64,000 nt of DNA from Mucilaginibacter paludis DSM 18603. GTDB lineage: Bacteria > Bacteroidota > Bacteroidia > Sphingobacteriales > Sphingobacteriaceae. Both the position numbers and the translations under genes were made by a program. The notes beneath the pieces were generated by a model. The model saw nothing but the letters and a program-made list of their open reading frames with translations. It did not search any database and was not told the origin of the DNA. Of the stretch, positions 24,897 through 34,826 are shown piece by piece. The stretch is from positions 1,488,001 to 1,552,000 of the forward strand of contig NZ_CM001403.1 in the NCBI RefSeq assembly GCF_000166195.2. Direction: 5' to 3'. Numbering within the stretch: position 1 is the first letter of the stretch; each line of letters starts with the position of its first letter.

Positions 24897-25748
24897 ATGG
24901 CTAAAGATACGTTTTTTCGGAAAAAGATGACCCTGAATGCAGGTGGTAAACTGATTGATCTGAATTCGCCAAAGATCATGGGTATTATCAACATCACGCC
25001 CGACTCATTTTATGCCGAAAGCCGGAAGATGAGCCTGGATTCTGCCTTACTACAGGCTGAAAAAATGCTGTCGGACGGTGCCGATTTCCTGGATATTGGC
25101 GCTTATTCGTCGCGCCCCGGTGCTGCTGATATTTCTGTGCAGGAAGAGACCGATCGCCTTTTACCTTTTATTGAGGTTATCGTAAAAGAACATCCGGAAA
25201 CTATTTTATCTATAGATACCTTCCGCTCGACTGTTGCCAAAACGGCTATTAAAGCGGGGGCACATCTAATTAACGATATTTCTGGCGGCACATTGGATGA
25301 GGACATGTTTAAAACCGTGGCCGATCTGCAGGTACCGTACATTTTGATGCATATCAAAGGAACTCCGCAAAACATGATTAAACAAGCTGAATATGCCGAT
25401 GTATTTGGCGAAGTGTTTGACTTTTTTGTTAACCGGTATCACCAATTGAAAACCCTGGGTGTACACGATGTTATTATTGACCCCGGCTTCGGCTTTGCCA
25501 AAACACAGGAGCACAACTACGCGTTAATGGCACGCTTGCAGGAGTTTGAGCGGCTTGAACTACCTGTTTTAGTTGGCATATCCAGAAAGAGGATGGTATA
25601 TCACCTTACCGGCGGCTCAGCCGCCGACGCCCTGAACGGCACCACGGTATTAAACACAATAGCGCTAACCAAAGGAGCGAATATTTTGCGCGTGCATGAT
25701 GTTAAAGAAGCCGTAGAGGCCCTGAATATCTGGAAAATGTGTTGTTAA
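24897..25748 (+). CDS. folP: Dihydropteroate synthase
   Basis: This 283-residue enzyme joins 4-aminobenzoate to 6-hydroxymethyl-dihydropterin diphosphate in folate synthesis and is the sulfonamide target. It has the family motifs MGIINITPDSFYAES (residues of about 27-41), DGADFLDIGAYSSRPGA, LSIDTFRSTVA, LINDISGG, YILMHIKGTPQNM, DPGFGFAKTQEHN and GISRKRMV, in the normal TIM-barrel order. It is divergent from the DUF1599 operon. In many relatives the diadenylate cyclase gene follows folP directly; here cdaA lies elsewhere, at 49681-50472. Confidence 0.96.
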   Translation: MAKDTFFRKKMTLNAGGKLIDLNSPKIMGIINITPDSFYAESRKMSLDSALLQAEKMLSDGADFLDIGAYSSRPGAADISVQEETDRLLPFIEVIVKEHPETILSIDTFRSTVAKTAIKAGAHLINDISGGTLDEDMFKTVADLQVPYILMHIKGTPQNMIKQAEYADVFGEVFDFFVNRYHQLKTLGVHDVIIDPGFGFAKTQEHNYALMARLQEFERLELPVLVGISRKRMVYHLTGGSAADALNGTTVLNTIALTKGANILRVHDVKEAVEALNIWKMCC

Positions 25749-26024
25749 CGGCTTTGTATCAAACGGACAACCCATGCAGTTTATACAAGCCTATAGCGTT
25801 CAAAAAAACACTCCCTCCCTTTTTGGGGATACAGGGGCGGAATAATAAGCTTCGCCATTTTGCCAGGTTTGCCCAAACGCATCCTTTGCTGATGAATCCG
25901 GAATTAGCGGGATTCTTAAATTTTAATTTTTGCTATTCGCGATCAATTCCTCCGAAATTTTTATTTTTAGCCATGGTCATAAACCATCAGCTATGCCTCA
26001 TCAATTATTAACTCACTAACATCC

Positions 26025-26927
26025 ATGGAACAAAAAATTGGCCGCTTTATTGATCCCTTGAGCGATTTTGGGTTTAAAAGGTTATTTGGGAGCGAGCCGC
26101 AGAAAGATATACTGATTGATTTTTTAAACCAATTGTTCCTGGGCCAAAAGGAAATTGCCGATTTAACTTATAGCCCCACCGAATACGCTGGCGATACCGA
26201 TAAAATCAAGAAAGTTTTTTTCGATTTACATTGCACGGGCAAAAACGGCGAAAAATTCATCATCGAAATGCAAAAGGCCGAGCAGCGGAATTTTAAAGAC
26301 AGGGCCGTATTTTATACCTCGCGCCTCATTAACGAACAATTGCCCAAAGGCGAGAGCCACTGGAATATCAAACTGGACGAGCTATACCTGATAGCCGTAC
26401 TGGAGTTTAAATTCAAGAATGGCAGCCCTGACCGGTATTTACATAATATAGCCTTGACTAACACCGATACACACGAAATATTTTACAATAAATTGGGTTA
26501 TAAGTTTTTAGAATTACCTAATTTTGTTAAAACAGAAGAAGAACTGGAAACCGACCTTGACCGTTGGTTTTACCTGTTAAAGAATATGAGCCAACTGGAA
26601 AAGATTCCCGCCGTATTAAATAAGCGTATTTTTCAGCAGGTATTCAAGATAGCCGAATTAAGTAATCTGACGAAGGAGGAAAAAGCGATGTACGATTCAA
26701 GTTTAAAAGCCAAATGGGACTATGAAAACTCGATAGCTTTTGCAGAAGAGAGAGGTATAGAAAAAGGCCGTGAAGAAGGAATGGAAAAAGGGATGGAAAA
26801 AGGCATTGAAAAAGGCATTGAAAAAGGCAAATACGATGTTGCTATTGAAATGAAGAAAGAAGGCATCACAAATTCACAGATAGCCAAATTCACCAAGCTT
26901 CCTATTGAGGTGATTGAAAAATTATAA
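26025..26927 (+). CDS. Rpn-family recombination-promoting nuclease/putative transposase
   Basis: This 300-residue protein belongs to the PD-(D/E)xK nuclease family transposases. The N-terminal part has FIDPLSDFGFKRLFGSEPQKDILIDFLNQLF. The catalytic core follows with an acidic residue in KKVFFDLHCTGKNGEKFIIEMQKAEQ, where the E-x-Q signature lies, then RAVFYTSRLINEQL. The C-terminal tail has repeated EKG units (residues of about 246-268) and ends with a helix-turn-helix-like segment (GITNSQIAKFTKLPIEVIEKL). Rpn proteins are DNA endonucleases that stimulate RecA-independent recombination. A partial copy of this tail follows directly. Confidence 0.9.
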   Translation: MEQKIGRFIDPLSDFGFKRLFGSEPQKDILIDFLNQLFLGQKEIADLTYSPTEYAGDTDKIKKVFFDLHCTGKNGEKFIIEMQKAEQRNFKDRAVFYTSRLINEQLPKGESHWNIKLDELYLIAVLEFKFKNGSPDRYLHNIALTNTDTHEIFYNKLGYKFLELPNFVKTEEELETDLDRWFYLLKNMSQLEKIPAVLNKRIFQQVFKIAELSNLTKEEKAMYDSSLKAKWDYENSIAFAEERGIEKGREEGMEKGMEKGIEKGIEKGKYDVAIEMKKEGITNSQIAKFTKLPIEVIEKL

Positions 26928-26957
26928 TATTTAAGGCTTAGCCTGCAAGGCTTATGC

Positions 26958-27281
26958 TTGCCAAATGAAGATCCCGCAGTATTAAACAAACGGGTTTTCC
27001 AGCAGGTATTCAAGATAGCCGAATTAAGTAATCTGACTGAAGAGGAAAAAGCGATGTACGATTCCAATTTAAAAGCCAAATGGGACTATGAAAACTCGAT
27101 ATCTTTTGCAGAAGAGAGAGGTATAGAAAAAGGCCGTGAAGAAGGGATGGAAAAAGGCATTGAAAAAGGCACTGAAAAAGGCAAATACGATGTTGCCATT
27201 GAAATGAAGAAAGAAGCCATCCCCGTTTCACAAATAGCCAAATTCACCAAGCTTTCTATTGAGGTAATTGAGAAATTGTAA
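26958..27281 (+). pseudogene. Tandem partial duplication of the Rpn C-terminal region
   Basis: This 107-codon frame repeats residues of about 195-300 of the preceding Rpn protein with few changes (PAVLNKRVFQQVFKIAELSNLT through LSIEVIEKL). The match continues past the stop codon into the shared AATATTTAAGGC. It lacks the nuclease core, so it is a truncated tandem copy. It could still be translated as a helical, EKG-repeat polypeptide and might interfere with the full protein. It could also supply an alternative end by recombination. Confidence 0.85.
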
Positions 27282-27344
27282 TATTTAAGGCATTGACAAC
27301 TCCTTTGAAAGTTGTAAAAGCTTAACCCATAGGCACAATCAACC

Positions 27345-28877
27345 TCAATAGCTATAGTCTTGCACGTTAACCATCATTTTCAATAACGAGTCAACGTATT
27401 CCCGGTTGTTAGCCAGTCGGGGTACTTTATTTTGGCCGCCCAATTTGCCCCTGGCTTTCATCCAGTTAAAAAAGGTATCGGCGGGGGCGCTATGTACCAG
27501 GGGGCGGCGAAGGGCCAGATCCTTAAATCGCTTGGCATCGTAGTCGGAGTTTACCTGGCGCAGGGTTTCGTCCAGCAGGTCAACAAAGCGGTCAAATTCC
27601 GCGGGTTTTTTTTCAAACTCGATAATCCACTCATGCCCGCCTGCCTTATCATCCGAAAAATAGATCGGTGCGGCGGTATATTCGCGAATAATGGCGCCGG
27701 TTTGTCGGCAGGCTTCGCTGAGTGCCTTTTCGGCATTATCGATGATCACCTCCTCGCCAAAAGCATTGATAAAATGTTTGGTACGCCCGGTAACCTGGAT
27801 GCGGTAGGGCGATAAATTGGTAAAGCGGATGGTGTCGCCTATCTGGTACCTCCACAAACCCGCGTTGGTACTAATGATGAGCGCATAATTTTTACCCAGT
27901 TCTACCTGATCTAAAGTCAGGGTTTCAGGCTGATCGTCGTATAGATTTTCTAAGGGCAAAAACTCATAATATATGCCATAATCAAGCATCAGCAGCATGT
28001 CTCCGGGCTCTTCCAAATCCTGCAAACCGAAGAAACCTTCGGAAGCGTTGTAGGTTTCCAGGTAATACATGGTATCGTTGGGAATCAACTTTTTAAACTG
28101 CTCGCGATAAGGCCCAAAGTTAACCGCGCCGTGAAAATAAAGTTCCAGGTTGGGCCATACCTCCAACAGGTTGCTTTTGCCGGTAATCTCGAGTACGCGT
28201 TTAAATAAAACAATGTTCCAGGTGGGTACACCGCTAATACAGGTTACATTTTCGCCTTTGGTTGCCCAGGCAATTTTCTCAATTTTTTCTTCAAAGTTTT
28301 CCAGCAGGGCTATTGATATGTCGGGCGTGCGGTAAAACTCGGCCCATAAGGGTAAATTATTGATCAGCACAGCCGATAAATCACCGTAGGATGTTGCGCT
28401 GCTTAAATTGCTGATCTGGTGGCTGCCACCTAAAGTAAGCGCCTTCCCCGTAAATATCTTAGCATCGGGGCGGTTATTAAAATACAGGGTAAGCATATCC
28501 TTGCCGCCCTTAAAATGGCATTCCTCTAACGATTCCTCGCTTACCGGGATAAACTTACTCCTGTCGTTTGTGGTGCCAGATGATTTGGCAAACCACCTTA
28601 TTTCTGATGGCCACAAGATATTCTGTTCGCCCTTAATCATGCGCTCAATATAAGGCTTCAGCGTATCATAGGTTTGAATAGGTACGCGCTGCTTAAACTG
28701 ACTTACATTTTCAATATTACGGTAATGGTACTGTTTGCCCCATTCGGTATTTTCGGCACTGGCTATCAACTGTTCAAACCATTCTGCCTGTACTTCGTTA
28801 GGGAATTTTTGAAAAAGTTCTATCTGGTGGATGCGCTTTTTCATGAACCAGGTAAATACCGAATTGATTATCGTCAT
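27345..28877 (-). CDS. GH3-family adenylate-forming protein
   Basis: This 510-residue protein matches the GH3 auxin-responsive family of the ANL adenylating superfamily. The ATP-binding loop is WFAKSSGTTNDRSKFIP near residues 90-106. Further motifs are YNASEGFFGLQ (about 283) and LWRYQIGDTIRF (about 348), with GRTKHFINAFGEEVI at the start of the C-terminal domain. Plant relatives join amino acids to acyl acids such as jasmonate or auxin. The bacterial substrate is unknown. The gene is 15 bases downstream of lptB and lies in the conserved recJ-lptB-GH3 order, which hints at an envelope or lipid role by association only. Confidence 0.9.
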   Translation of the reverse strand: MTIINSVFTWFMKKRIHQIELFQKFPNEVQAEWFEQLIASAENTEWGKQYHYRNIENVSQFKQRVPIQTYDTLKPYIERMIKGEQNILWPSEIRWFAKSSGTTNDRSKFIPVSEESLEECHFKGGKDMLTLYFNNRPDAKIFTGKALTLGGSHQISNLSSATSYGDLSAVLINNLPLWAEFYRTPDISIALLENFEEKIEKIAWATKGENVTCISGVPTWNIVLFKRVLEITGKSNLLEVWPNLELYFHGAVNFGPYREQFKKLIPNDTMYYLETYNASEGFFGLQDLEEPGDMLLMLDYGIYYEFLPLENLYDDQPETLTLDQVELGKNYALIISTNAGLWRYQIGDTIRFTNLSPYRIQVTGRTKHFINAFGEEVIIDNAEKALSEACRQTGAIIREYTAAPIYFSDDKAGGHEWIIEFEKKPAEFDRFVDLLDETLRQVNSDYDAKRFKDLALRRPLVHSAPADTFFNWMKARGKLGGQNKVPRLANNREYVDSLLKMMVNVQDYSY

Positions 28878-28892
28878 GGCCGTTTAGCTTGG

Positions 28893-29630
28893 TCAGGCAA
28901 AGGTTTTTCTTTTCAATACAAAGTTGGCACCCAGGTAAACTTTCCTTACCATCTCGTTGGCTGCCAAAACTTCGGGCACGCCCGATTCCAGTATCTTACC
29001 CTCAAAAAGCAGATAAGCCCTATCGGTAATGGATAGTGTTTCCTGCACGTTGTGGTCGGTTATCAAGATACCAATATTACGGTGGCGTAGTTTAGCAACC
29101 ATAGCTTGTATCTCTTCCACAGCTATCGGGTCAACCCCGGCAAAAGGCTCATCCAGCAAAATAAACTTAGGTTCGGCAGCCAGGGCACGCGCAATTTCGG
29201 TACGGCGGCGCTCACCACCGGATAGCAGGTCGCCACGGTTTTTACGTACCTTATGCAGGCTAAACTCGTCTATCAATTCTTCCAGCTTATCCTTTTGTTT
29301 GGCCGGGCTAAGCTTACCCATTTCTAACACGGCCTTAATATTATCTTCAACGGATAACTTACGGAAGACAGAGGCTTCCTGAGCCAGGTAGCCTATACCT
29401 TTTTGCGCCCGGCGGTACATGGCATCGCCCGTAATCTCCTCATCTTCTAAAAATATTTTACCTTCGTTGGGCTTAATTAAACCTACAATCATGTAAAACG
29501 AGGTTGTTTTACCAGCGCCGTTAGGGCCAAGCAATCCAACTATTTCTCCCTGGGCAACACTAAACGAAACATCGTTAACAACAATCCGTTGTTTATATTT
29601 CTTAACTAAATTATCAGCGCGTAAAATCAT
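28893..29630 (-). CDS. lptB: LPS export ABC transporter ATPase LptB
   Basis: This 245-residue ATPase powers the Lpt machine that moves lipopolysaccharide from the inner to the outer membrane. The Walker A motif is [16 protein letters not shown] near residues 33-48, the Q-loop lies in [19 protein letters not shown], the ABC signature is [16 protein letters not shown], and the Walker B is [14 protein letters not shown]. The sequence is closer to LptB than to other ABC ATPases, especially through [10 protein letters not shown] and the [11 protein letters not shown] segment. It lies between recJ and the GH3 gene on the same strand. Confidence 0.95.
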   Translation of the reverse strand: MILRADNLVKKYKQRIVVNDVSFSVAQGEIVGLLGPNGAGKTTSFYMIVGLIKPNEGKIFLEDEEITGDAMYRRAQKGIGYLAQEASVFRKLSVEDNIKAVLEMGKLSPAKQKDKLEELIDEFSLHKVRKNRGDLLSGGERRRTEIARALAAEPKFILLDEPFAGVDPIAVEEIQAMVAKLRHRNIGILITDHNVQETLSITDRAYLLFEGKILESGVPEVLAANEMVRKVYLGANFVLKRKTFA

Positions 29631-29656
29631 TACAGTTGTAATCCTCGTTTTATTAT

Positions 29657-31375
29657 TTAATCAACAATCATGGCCTCATAAGTTTTGATGCCTTTGATAT
29701 TTAATTGAATAGAGCGGCGCTCGCGCCATACATTCTCTTCAATGGTATAACAAATATCAAAAGGTATCCCCTTGCTTATTTTTGGCAGGTATTCGCCCAT
29801 ATTAAAGGCAATGCAATCAAACGATGCAGAATCATTTTGGATAACGGTCATTTTAATATGGTTGGCTCCTACCAGAGTGGCATTGCCGCTAACATACACA
29901 TTTTTTGTGAGGAAAACCGGCGACATATTTTCGGGCCCGAAGGGCCCAAACTGACTCAATATCCTGAAGAATTTGGCATCAATCTGTTTAAACTTCAGTT
30001 CGGCATCTATCCTTATTTCCTGCACCAGCATTTCGTCGGTAATGGTGGCATTAACTACCTCTTCAAACCGCTGGCTAAAAGCTTCCACATTTTCGGGCGC
30101 CATGGTGAGGCCTGCTGCATATTTATGGCCGCCGAACTGGATCAGCAAATCGCTGCAGCCACATAAAGCCTCGTATAAATCAAACCCATACACCGAACGC
30201 GCCGAACCGGCCACGTGTCCGTTCGACTTGGTTAAAACGATGGTTGGGCGATAATATTTTTCTGTTAAACGGGATGCTACAATACCGATAACCCCCTTGT
30301 GCCAATCGGCGTTGAAAACCACTGTTGATTTACGGGCAACCATCACCGGGTCGCTGTCTATCATGCTCAGGGCGGCATCTGTAATGGAGAGATCGTGCTC
30401 CTTGCGCTCAATATTTTTGAGGTTGATAATCGATCCTTTCGCCGTTGCCACTTCATCGGTACAAGCTATCAGTAGCTCAACCGCGTGTTTGGCATCATCT
30501 ATGCGCCCGGCCGCGTTAATACGAGGGCCAATGGTAAACACAATATCCGATACGGTGTAGTTTTCTGTTCTACCGGCGGCCAGCATCAGGGTTTTAACGC
30601 CGATGCACGGGTTCGAATTGATTTTGATTAAACCGTAATGAGCCAATACCCTGTTCTCGCCGGTAATATGTACAATATCGCAGGCTATGCTGATGGCAAC
30701 CAGCTCCAGGTAGCTCATCAGTTGCTCAAACGGAATATTATTCTTTTGGGCATACGCCTGTATCAGCTTAAAGCCTATACCGCAACCGGAAAGTTCTTTG
30801 TAAGGATATTCACAATCAAGGCGTTTAGGATCAAGAACGGCGGTAGCATCAGGTATAATTTCTCCTGGCGTATGGTGATCGCAAATAATAAAATCGATAC
30901 CCAAAGTGTTAGCGTAAGCAATTTTATCCACAGATTTAATACCGCAATCCAGTGCTATAATTAAGCTGATCCCATGTTGGTGCGCAAAATCTATCCCCTG
31001 GGTTGATATACCGTATCCCTCCTTGTAACGGTCGGGAATATAATAGTCCAGGTTAGGGTAGTAATTTTTAAAAAAACTATAAACCAAAGCAACCGATGTT
31101 GTTCCATCCACATCATAATCGCCATAGATCATTATTTTTTCGCCAGCTGCAAAAGCCTGTTCTATCCGTAAAATAGCCTTTTCCATATCCTTCATCAGGA
31201 AGGGATCGTGCAGATGGTTGATATCAGGGCGAAAAAAATACCGGGCCTGTTCCAGGTTGCTGATCTGGCGATGCAATAACAAGGTGCTTAAAACAGGATC
31301 GATATTTAACTCGGCGGATAATTTTATTATTTCGGCTTCACCCGGCTTCCTCTTTATCGACCACCTTTTTTGCAT
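29657..31375 (-). CDS. recJ: Single-stranded-DNA-specific exonuclease RecJ
   Basis: This 572-residue enzyme degrades single-stranded DNA 5' to 3' in recombination and mismatch repair. It shows the DHH phosphoesterase motifs: [15 protein letters not shown] (residues of about 82-96), [17 protein letters not shown] (about 158-166) and [10 protein letters not shown]. The DHHA1 domain contains [21 protein letters not shown] and GSARS...[10 protein letters not shown], and a C-terminal OB fold follows. It is the first gene of the minus-strand recJ-lptB-GH3 run and is divergent from an MBL-fold gene 89 bases away. Confidence 0.95.
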   Translation of the reverse strand: MQKRWSIKRKPGEAEIIKLSAELNIDPVLSTLLLHRQISNLEQARYFFRPDINHLHDPFLMKDMEKAILRIEQAFAAGEKIMIYGDYDVDGTTSVALVYSFFKNYYPNLDYYIPDRYKEGYGISTQGIDFAHQHGISLIIALDCGIKSVDKIAYANTLGIDFIICDHHTPGEIIPDATAVLDPKRLDCEYPYKELSGCGIGFKLIQAYAQKNNIPFEQLMSYLELVAISIACDIVHITGENRVLAHYGLIKINSNPCIGVKTLMLAAGRTENYTVSDIVFTIGPRINAAGRIDDAKHAVELLIACTDEVATAKGSIINLKNIERKEHDLSITDAALSMIDSDPVMVARKSTVVFNADWHKGVIGIVASRLTEKYYRPTIVLTKSNGHVAGSARSVYGFDLYEALCGCSDLLIQFGGHKYAAGLTMAPENVEAFSQRFEEVVNATITDEMLVQEIRIDAELKFKQIDAKFFRILSQFGPFGPENMSPVFLTKNVYVSGNATLVGANHIKMTVIQNDSASFDCIAFNMGEYLPKISKGIPFDICYTIEENVWRERRSIQLNIKGIKTYEAMIVD

Positions 31376-31464
31376 ATCTTAGCTGTTGAAACAGTAAAGA
31401 TAGTTATTGAGTTATTAATTGAATACGTTTCGTTTATTAATTACTCACAATCCGTTGTTATACA

Positions 31465-32235
31465 ATGCAAATTTTTCCATTACAAGAAGGTTCCTACTCC
31501 GTTGATGCTTCCAAAAAGTTCATTCCATTTGATCCCAACTTTCACAAATCGTCCGAGCGGCCAGGCTCTTTGTTTATCCATGTACAACCTTTTTTGGTTA
31601 AAACGGAGAGCGATTTAATTTTATTTGATGCCGGTTTAGGGTTTAAAAATAACCAGGACGAATTGATACTGCACCAAAACATTCGCAATGCCGGTTTTGA
31701 GCCTGAGGAAGTAAGCCTGGTACTGATGTCGCACCTGCATTATGACCATACCGGCGGATTGGTTATTGAACGTAATGGTAAACTGGAGCCCTCTTTTCCA
31801 GACGCGGAACATATAGTACAAAGGGGCGAGTGGGAAACCGCTTTCTCTGGAAAATCATCTTCGTACCGCTTACCGATTTTTGAAACCTTACAACGTTCGG
31901 CCAATTTTACTTTGCTGGAAGGCGACGGCGAATTTAAACAGGGAATTACGTACCAACTATCGGGGGGGCATTGCCAGTTTCACCAGGTATTTTTATTGTC
32001 AGAAAATAACGAGAAGATATTTTTTGGTGGTGATGAATTGCCCGAACCCGAGCAACTACTCCGGAAATTTGTTGCTAAATATGATTACGATGGACGCAAG
32101 GCGATGAACCTGCGTGAAGAATATGGCAAAAAAGCAGCAGACGAAGGTTGGACATGCCTGTTTTACCACTCCAAAACTAACACGGTTGCCCAGGTTAAAT
32201 ATGAGAATGAAAGTTTCAGCATTATACCGGCTTAA
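31465..32235 (+). CDS. MBL-fold metallo-hydrolase
   Basis: This 256-residue protein has the metallo-beta-lactamase fold. The zinc-binding motif SHLHYDHTGGL (HxHxDH) lies near residues 91-101. Further metal ligands are probably the histidine in GGHCQFHQVFLL and a late histidine in FYHSKTNT. No signal peptide is visible. Fold members include lactonases, glyoxalase II and others, so the substrate cannot be told. Its stop codon overlaps by 4 bases the stop of the convergent response regulator gene. Confidence 0.88.
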   Translation: MQIFPLQEGSYSVDASKKFIPFDPNFHKSSERPGSLFIHVQPFLVKTESDLILFDAGLGFKNNQDELILHQNIRNAGFEPEEVSLVLMSHLHYDHTGGLVIERNGKLEPSFPDAEHIVQRGEWETAFSGKSSSYRLPIFETLQRSANFTLLEGDGEFKQGITYQLSGGHCQFHQVFLLSENNEKIFFGGDELPEPEQLLRKFVAKYDYDGRKAMNLREEYGKKAADEGWTCLFYHSKTNTVAQVKYENESFSIIPA

Positions 32236-32651
32236 CCAACATTGGTTAGGCTAAGCACCTCTTTTATTTTATCTACACTCAAGGGTTTTGATATAAAATC
32301 CTTAACCAGCGAATATGATTTTGCTTTGTTAATATCATTATTAAACACGGATGATGATATGATAAATATCTTGCTCTTACCCATGGGGTCAATATTAAGC
32401 CGTTGATATTCGTCCAAAAACTCCCAGCCGTTCATAATGGGCATATTAATATCCAGTAAAATGTAATCCGGCAATTCGTCCGGATTTCTTTGTTGTATCT
32501 CTACCAACTGGTCAATGGCGAACTTTCCATTCAGACAAGTGCTGATCTCCGTGTTAAGCAAAGTTTTCTTAATCAACTTAACTGATATGAAGTTATTAAT
32601 CTCATCATCGTCAACGAGCAGGATACTTACAGCTTTAGTATTTATCGTCAT
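32232..32651 (-). CDS. Single-domain response regulator (CheY-like)
   Basis: This 139-residue protein consists only of a receiver domain. The acidic pocket is LLVDDDEIN near residues 11-19. The phosphoacceptor aspartate is in YILLDINMPIMNGWEF near 68, the switch serine lies in IFIISSSV, and the conserved lysine is in FISKPLS. With no output domain it must act by protein contact or as a phosphorelay intermediate. No histidine kinase is adjacent. It ends within the stop codon of the convergent MBL-fold gene. Confidence 0.92.
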   Translation of the reverse strand: MTINTKAVSILLVDDDEINNFISVKLIKKTLLNTEISTCLNGKFAIDQLVEIQQRNPDELPDYILLDINMPIMNGWEFLDEYQRLNIDPMGKSKIFIISSSVFNNDINKAKSYSLVKDFISKPLSVDKIKEVLSLTNVG

Positions 32652-32746
32652 GGTGTGGTATACGTCATCCTTATTTAAAAGGTTTTACCTAAGTTACTAT
32701 TTTTCATTAAATTTCATGCTCAACCATACATTAAAAGTAGTCGAAG

Positions 32747-33070
32747 TCAGAATTCGTAATCGCGTTCAATCCGGCAAATTCTTACTTTGTAATTAATGTA
32801 CCACTCTTCCCTACCCAGTTTTTGAGCAAGCAAATGTTGTGTATTAGCCTTCCAGTTTCTTATCGCATCTAAAGACGACCAATAGGACACCGTGATGCCA
32901 ACATCATTCCGGGCAGACTCTACACCCAAAAAACCATCTTGCTGCCTAACCAGTTTATCCATTTCAGCGGCCATCTCATCGTAACCATCAGCAACATGAT
33001 TTTTCACTGATGAAAATATCACAGCGTAATAAGGGGGTTCGGGTGTGTGAGCTAATAAGGATTGTTGCAT
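32747..33070 (-). CDS. Antibiotic biosynthesis monooxygenase (ABM) domain protein
   Basis: This 107-residue protein is a single ABM/dimeric ferredoxin-like domain, with YYAVIFSSVKNHVADGYDEMAAEMDKLVRQQDGFLGVESARN, then VSYWSSLDAIRNWKANTQH and a final EEWYINYKVRICRIERDYEF. Such proteins are small dimers whose members include cofactor-free monooxygenases and heme-degrading enzymes. The closest group looks like the uncharacterised ABM enzymes common in soil bacteria. It is on its own between a receiver gene and the divergent trehalase gene. Confidence 0.88.
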   Translation of the reverse strand: MQQSLLAHTPEPPYYAVIFSSVKNHVADGYDEMAAEMDKLVRQQDGFLGVESARNDVGITVSYWSSLDAIRNWKANTQHLLAQKLGREEWYINYKVRICRIERDYEF

Positions 33071-33145
33071 TTCTTGAAAAACAGCGAATCGGAAACAAAT
33101 TAAACCCCTGCAAGTTTATTATATACATTTACCAACTTACGGGGC

Positions 33146-34723
33146 ATGATCAAAAAAATTATTTATTCAGTGTTGTTATTAACAACAGTTAATAGTTACG
33201 CCCAATATCAATCACCAAGGATGTTGTATCCTGGCTTGTTTGAACAGGTTCAAATATCCAAAATATTTAGCGATAGTAAAACTTTTGTAGACGCTATACC
33301 TAAACAAAAGCCCGAAACAATTGAGCAACAGTACTTAAAACATAAGGACGATAAGGCTTTTAATTTAAAATTATTTATTGAACAACATTTTACGCTATAT
33401 ACATCAGGCACCCCGGGTTATAACAGCAATATTTCGGCCGGTGTGCGCAAACATATCGATACCTTGTGGCAGGTATTGAGCCGCGATGCTGATACTGATA
33501 ACCTATCGTCGCTCATCCCTTTGCCACATCCCTATATTGTTCCGGGCGGCAGATTCAGGGAGGTTTACTACTGGGACTCGTATTTTACTATGCTGGGCTT
33601 GCAAGTGGATAAGCAAACCGGCACCATGACCAACATAGTGGATAACTTTGCCTACCTGATTCATCAATTCGGCTTTATTCCCAACGGAAACCGCACCTAT
33701 TACTTAACCCGTTCGCAACCGCCGTTTTTTTCCATGATGGTTGAACTGCTGGCGCATGACCAAGGTAATTCAGTCATGATCAAATATCAACCAGCTATAT
33801 TGGCAGAATACCGTTTTTGGATGAAAGGCGCCGACAAGTTAAAGACAGGAACGGCAGTTAACCATTCGGTAAAATTAGCCGACGGCACAGTATTGAACCG
33901 ATATTGGGACAGCAGCGACCAGCCACGAGAGGAATCGTACGTAGAAGACGTATCATCAGCTAAAGAAACCCAACAAAAGCCGGGCGATTTTTACCGGAAC
34001 ATCCGTGCGGCTGCCGAATCCGGCTGGGATTTTAGCAGCCGCTGGTTTGCCGACGGACAGCATCTTAGCCAAATTAAAACAACGGACATCATCCCGGTTG
34101 ACCTGAACGCGCTGATGTACCACATGGAACTTGTTATTGCCCACAATTATCAGCTTAAAGGTATTCAAGATTCGGCAACCATCTACCAAACCAAAGCCGC
34201 TTTAAGAGAACGAGCCATTATTAAATACTGCTGGAACCAAAAGCAAGGCTGGTTTATGGATTATAACTGGCTGCAAAAAAAGCAGACCTCAGTAAAATCG
34301 CTGGCGGGTACCGTCCCTTTATTTTTTAATATTGCATCTGCGGATCAAGCAGCAAAAGTTGGCCAAACGATAAGATCACAATTTTTAAAGCCTGGTGGCC
34401 TGGTTACCACACTCAACAAAACCGGACAGCAGTGGGACTGGCCAAATGCCTGGGCACCTTTACAATATATGACAATTGAGGGCCTGAACAATTACAGACA
34501 GACCGCACTTGCCCAAAGTATTGCCCGTAGATGGGTTGGCATCAACACCTCGGTATTTAAACAAACCGGCAAGTTGATGGAGAAGTACAATGTGACAGAT
34601 ACGGCTGTAAAAGCCGGAGGCGGCGAATACCCTTTACAAGATGGTTTCGGTTGGACAAACGGCGTGTTGTTAAAACTTATGGAACCGCGGGAAGCAAGAA
34701 GCTTGAAGCAGGAACCAAATTGA
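33146..34723 (+). CDS. treA: Periplasmic alpha,alpha-trehalase (GH37)
   Basis: This 525-residue enzyme hydrolyses trehalose to two glucose units. It has a signal peptide (MIKKIIYSVLLLTTVNSYAQ), so it acts in the periplasm. Family 37 signatures are present: PGGRFREVYYWDSYF near residue 136 and QWDWPNAWAP near 429. The general acid aspartate lies in the middle region (ESGWDFSSRW), and the C-terminal GGGEYPLQDGFGWTNGV is typical. A perfect 16-bp hairpin terminator follows. No trehalose regulator or transporter is adjacent. Confidence 0.94.
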   Translation: MIKKIIYSVLLLTTVNSYAQYQSPRMLYPGLFEQVQISKIFSDSKTFVDAIPKQKPETIEQQYLKHKDDKAFNLKLFIEQHFTLYTSGTPGYNSNISAGVRKHIDTLWQVLSRDADTDNLSSLIPLPHPYIVPGGRFREVYYWDSYFTMLGLQVDKQTGTMTNIVDNFAYLIHQFGFIPNGNRTYYLTRSQPPFFSMMVELLAHDQGNSVMIKYQPAILAEYRFWMKGADKLKTGTAVNHSVKLADGTVLNRYWDSSDQPREESYVEDVSSAKETQQKPGDFYRNIRAAAESGWDFSSRWFADGQHLSQIKTTDIIPVDLNALMYHMELVIAHNYQLKGIQDSATIYQTKAALRERAIIKYCWNQKQGWFMDYNWLQKKQTSVKSLAGTVPLFFNIASADQAAKVGQTIRSQFLKPGGLVTTLNKTGQQWDWPNAWAPLQYMTIEGLNNYRQTALAQSIARRWVGINTSVFKQTGKLMEKYNVTDTAVKAGGGEYPLQDGFGWTNGVLLKLMEPREARSLKQEPN

Positions 34724-34738
34724 GTTTCAAAAAACAAT

Positions 34739-34781
34739 AAAAGCAGAAAGCAGACGAATATATCTTCTGCTTTCTGCTTTT
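34739..34781. terminator. Bidirectional terminator between trehalase and gcvP
   Basis: AAAAGCAGAAAGCAGA (34739-34754) is perfectly complementary to TCTGCTTTCTGCTTTT (34766-34781) around an 11-base loop. The A and T runs at the ends suit both converging genes. Confidence 0.85.
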
Positions 34782-34826
34782 ATTCACTATCTCGTTGCTT
34801 CAAGCTTCCTGCTTTCCGTTCAGAAA

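Noticed and set aside
25749..26024. Open frame of about 90 codons between folP and the Rpn gene
   Set aside because: It overlaps the folP stop and has no recognisable motif or regular composition. The spacer may hold decayed sequence, but no gene can be supported.
26770..26835. Short repeated GAAAAAGG units taken as a CRISPR or microsatellite
   Set aside because: They encode the EKG repeat of the Rpn tail in frame, with no spacers.
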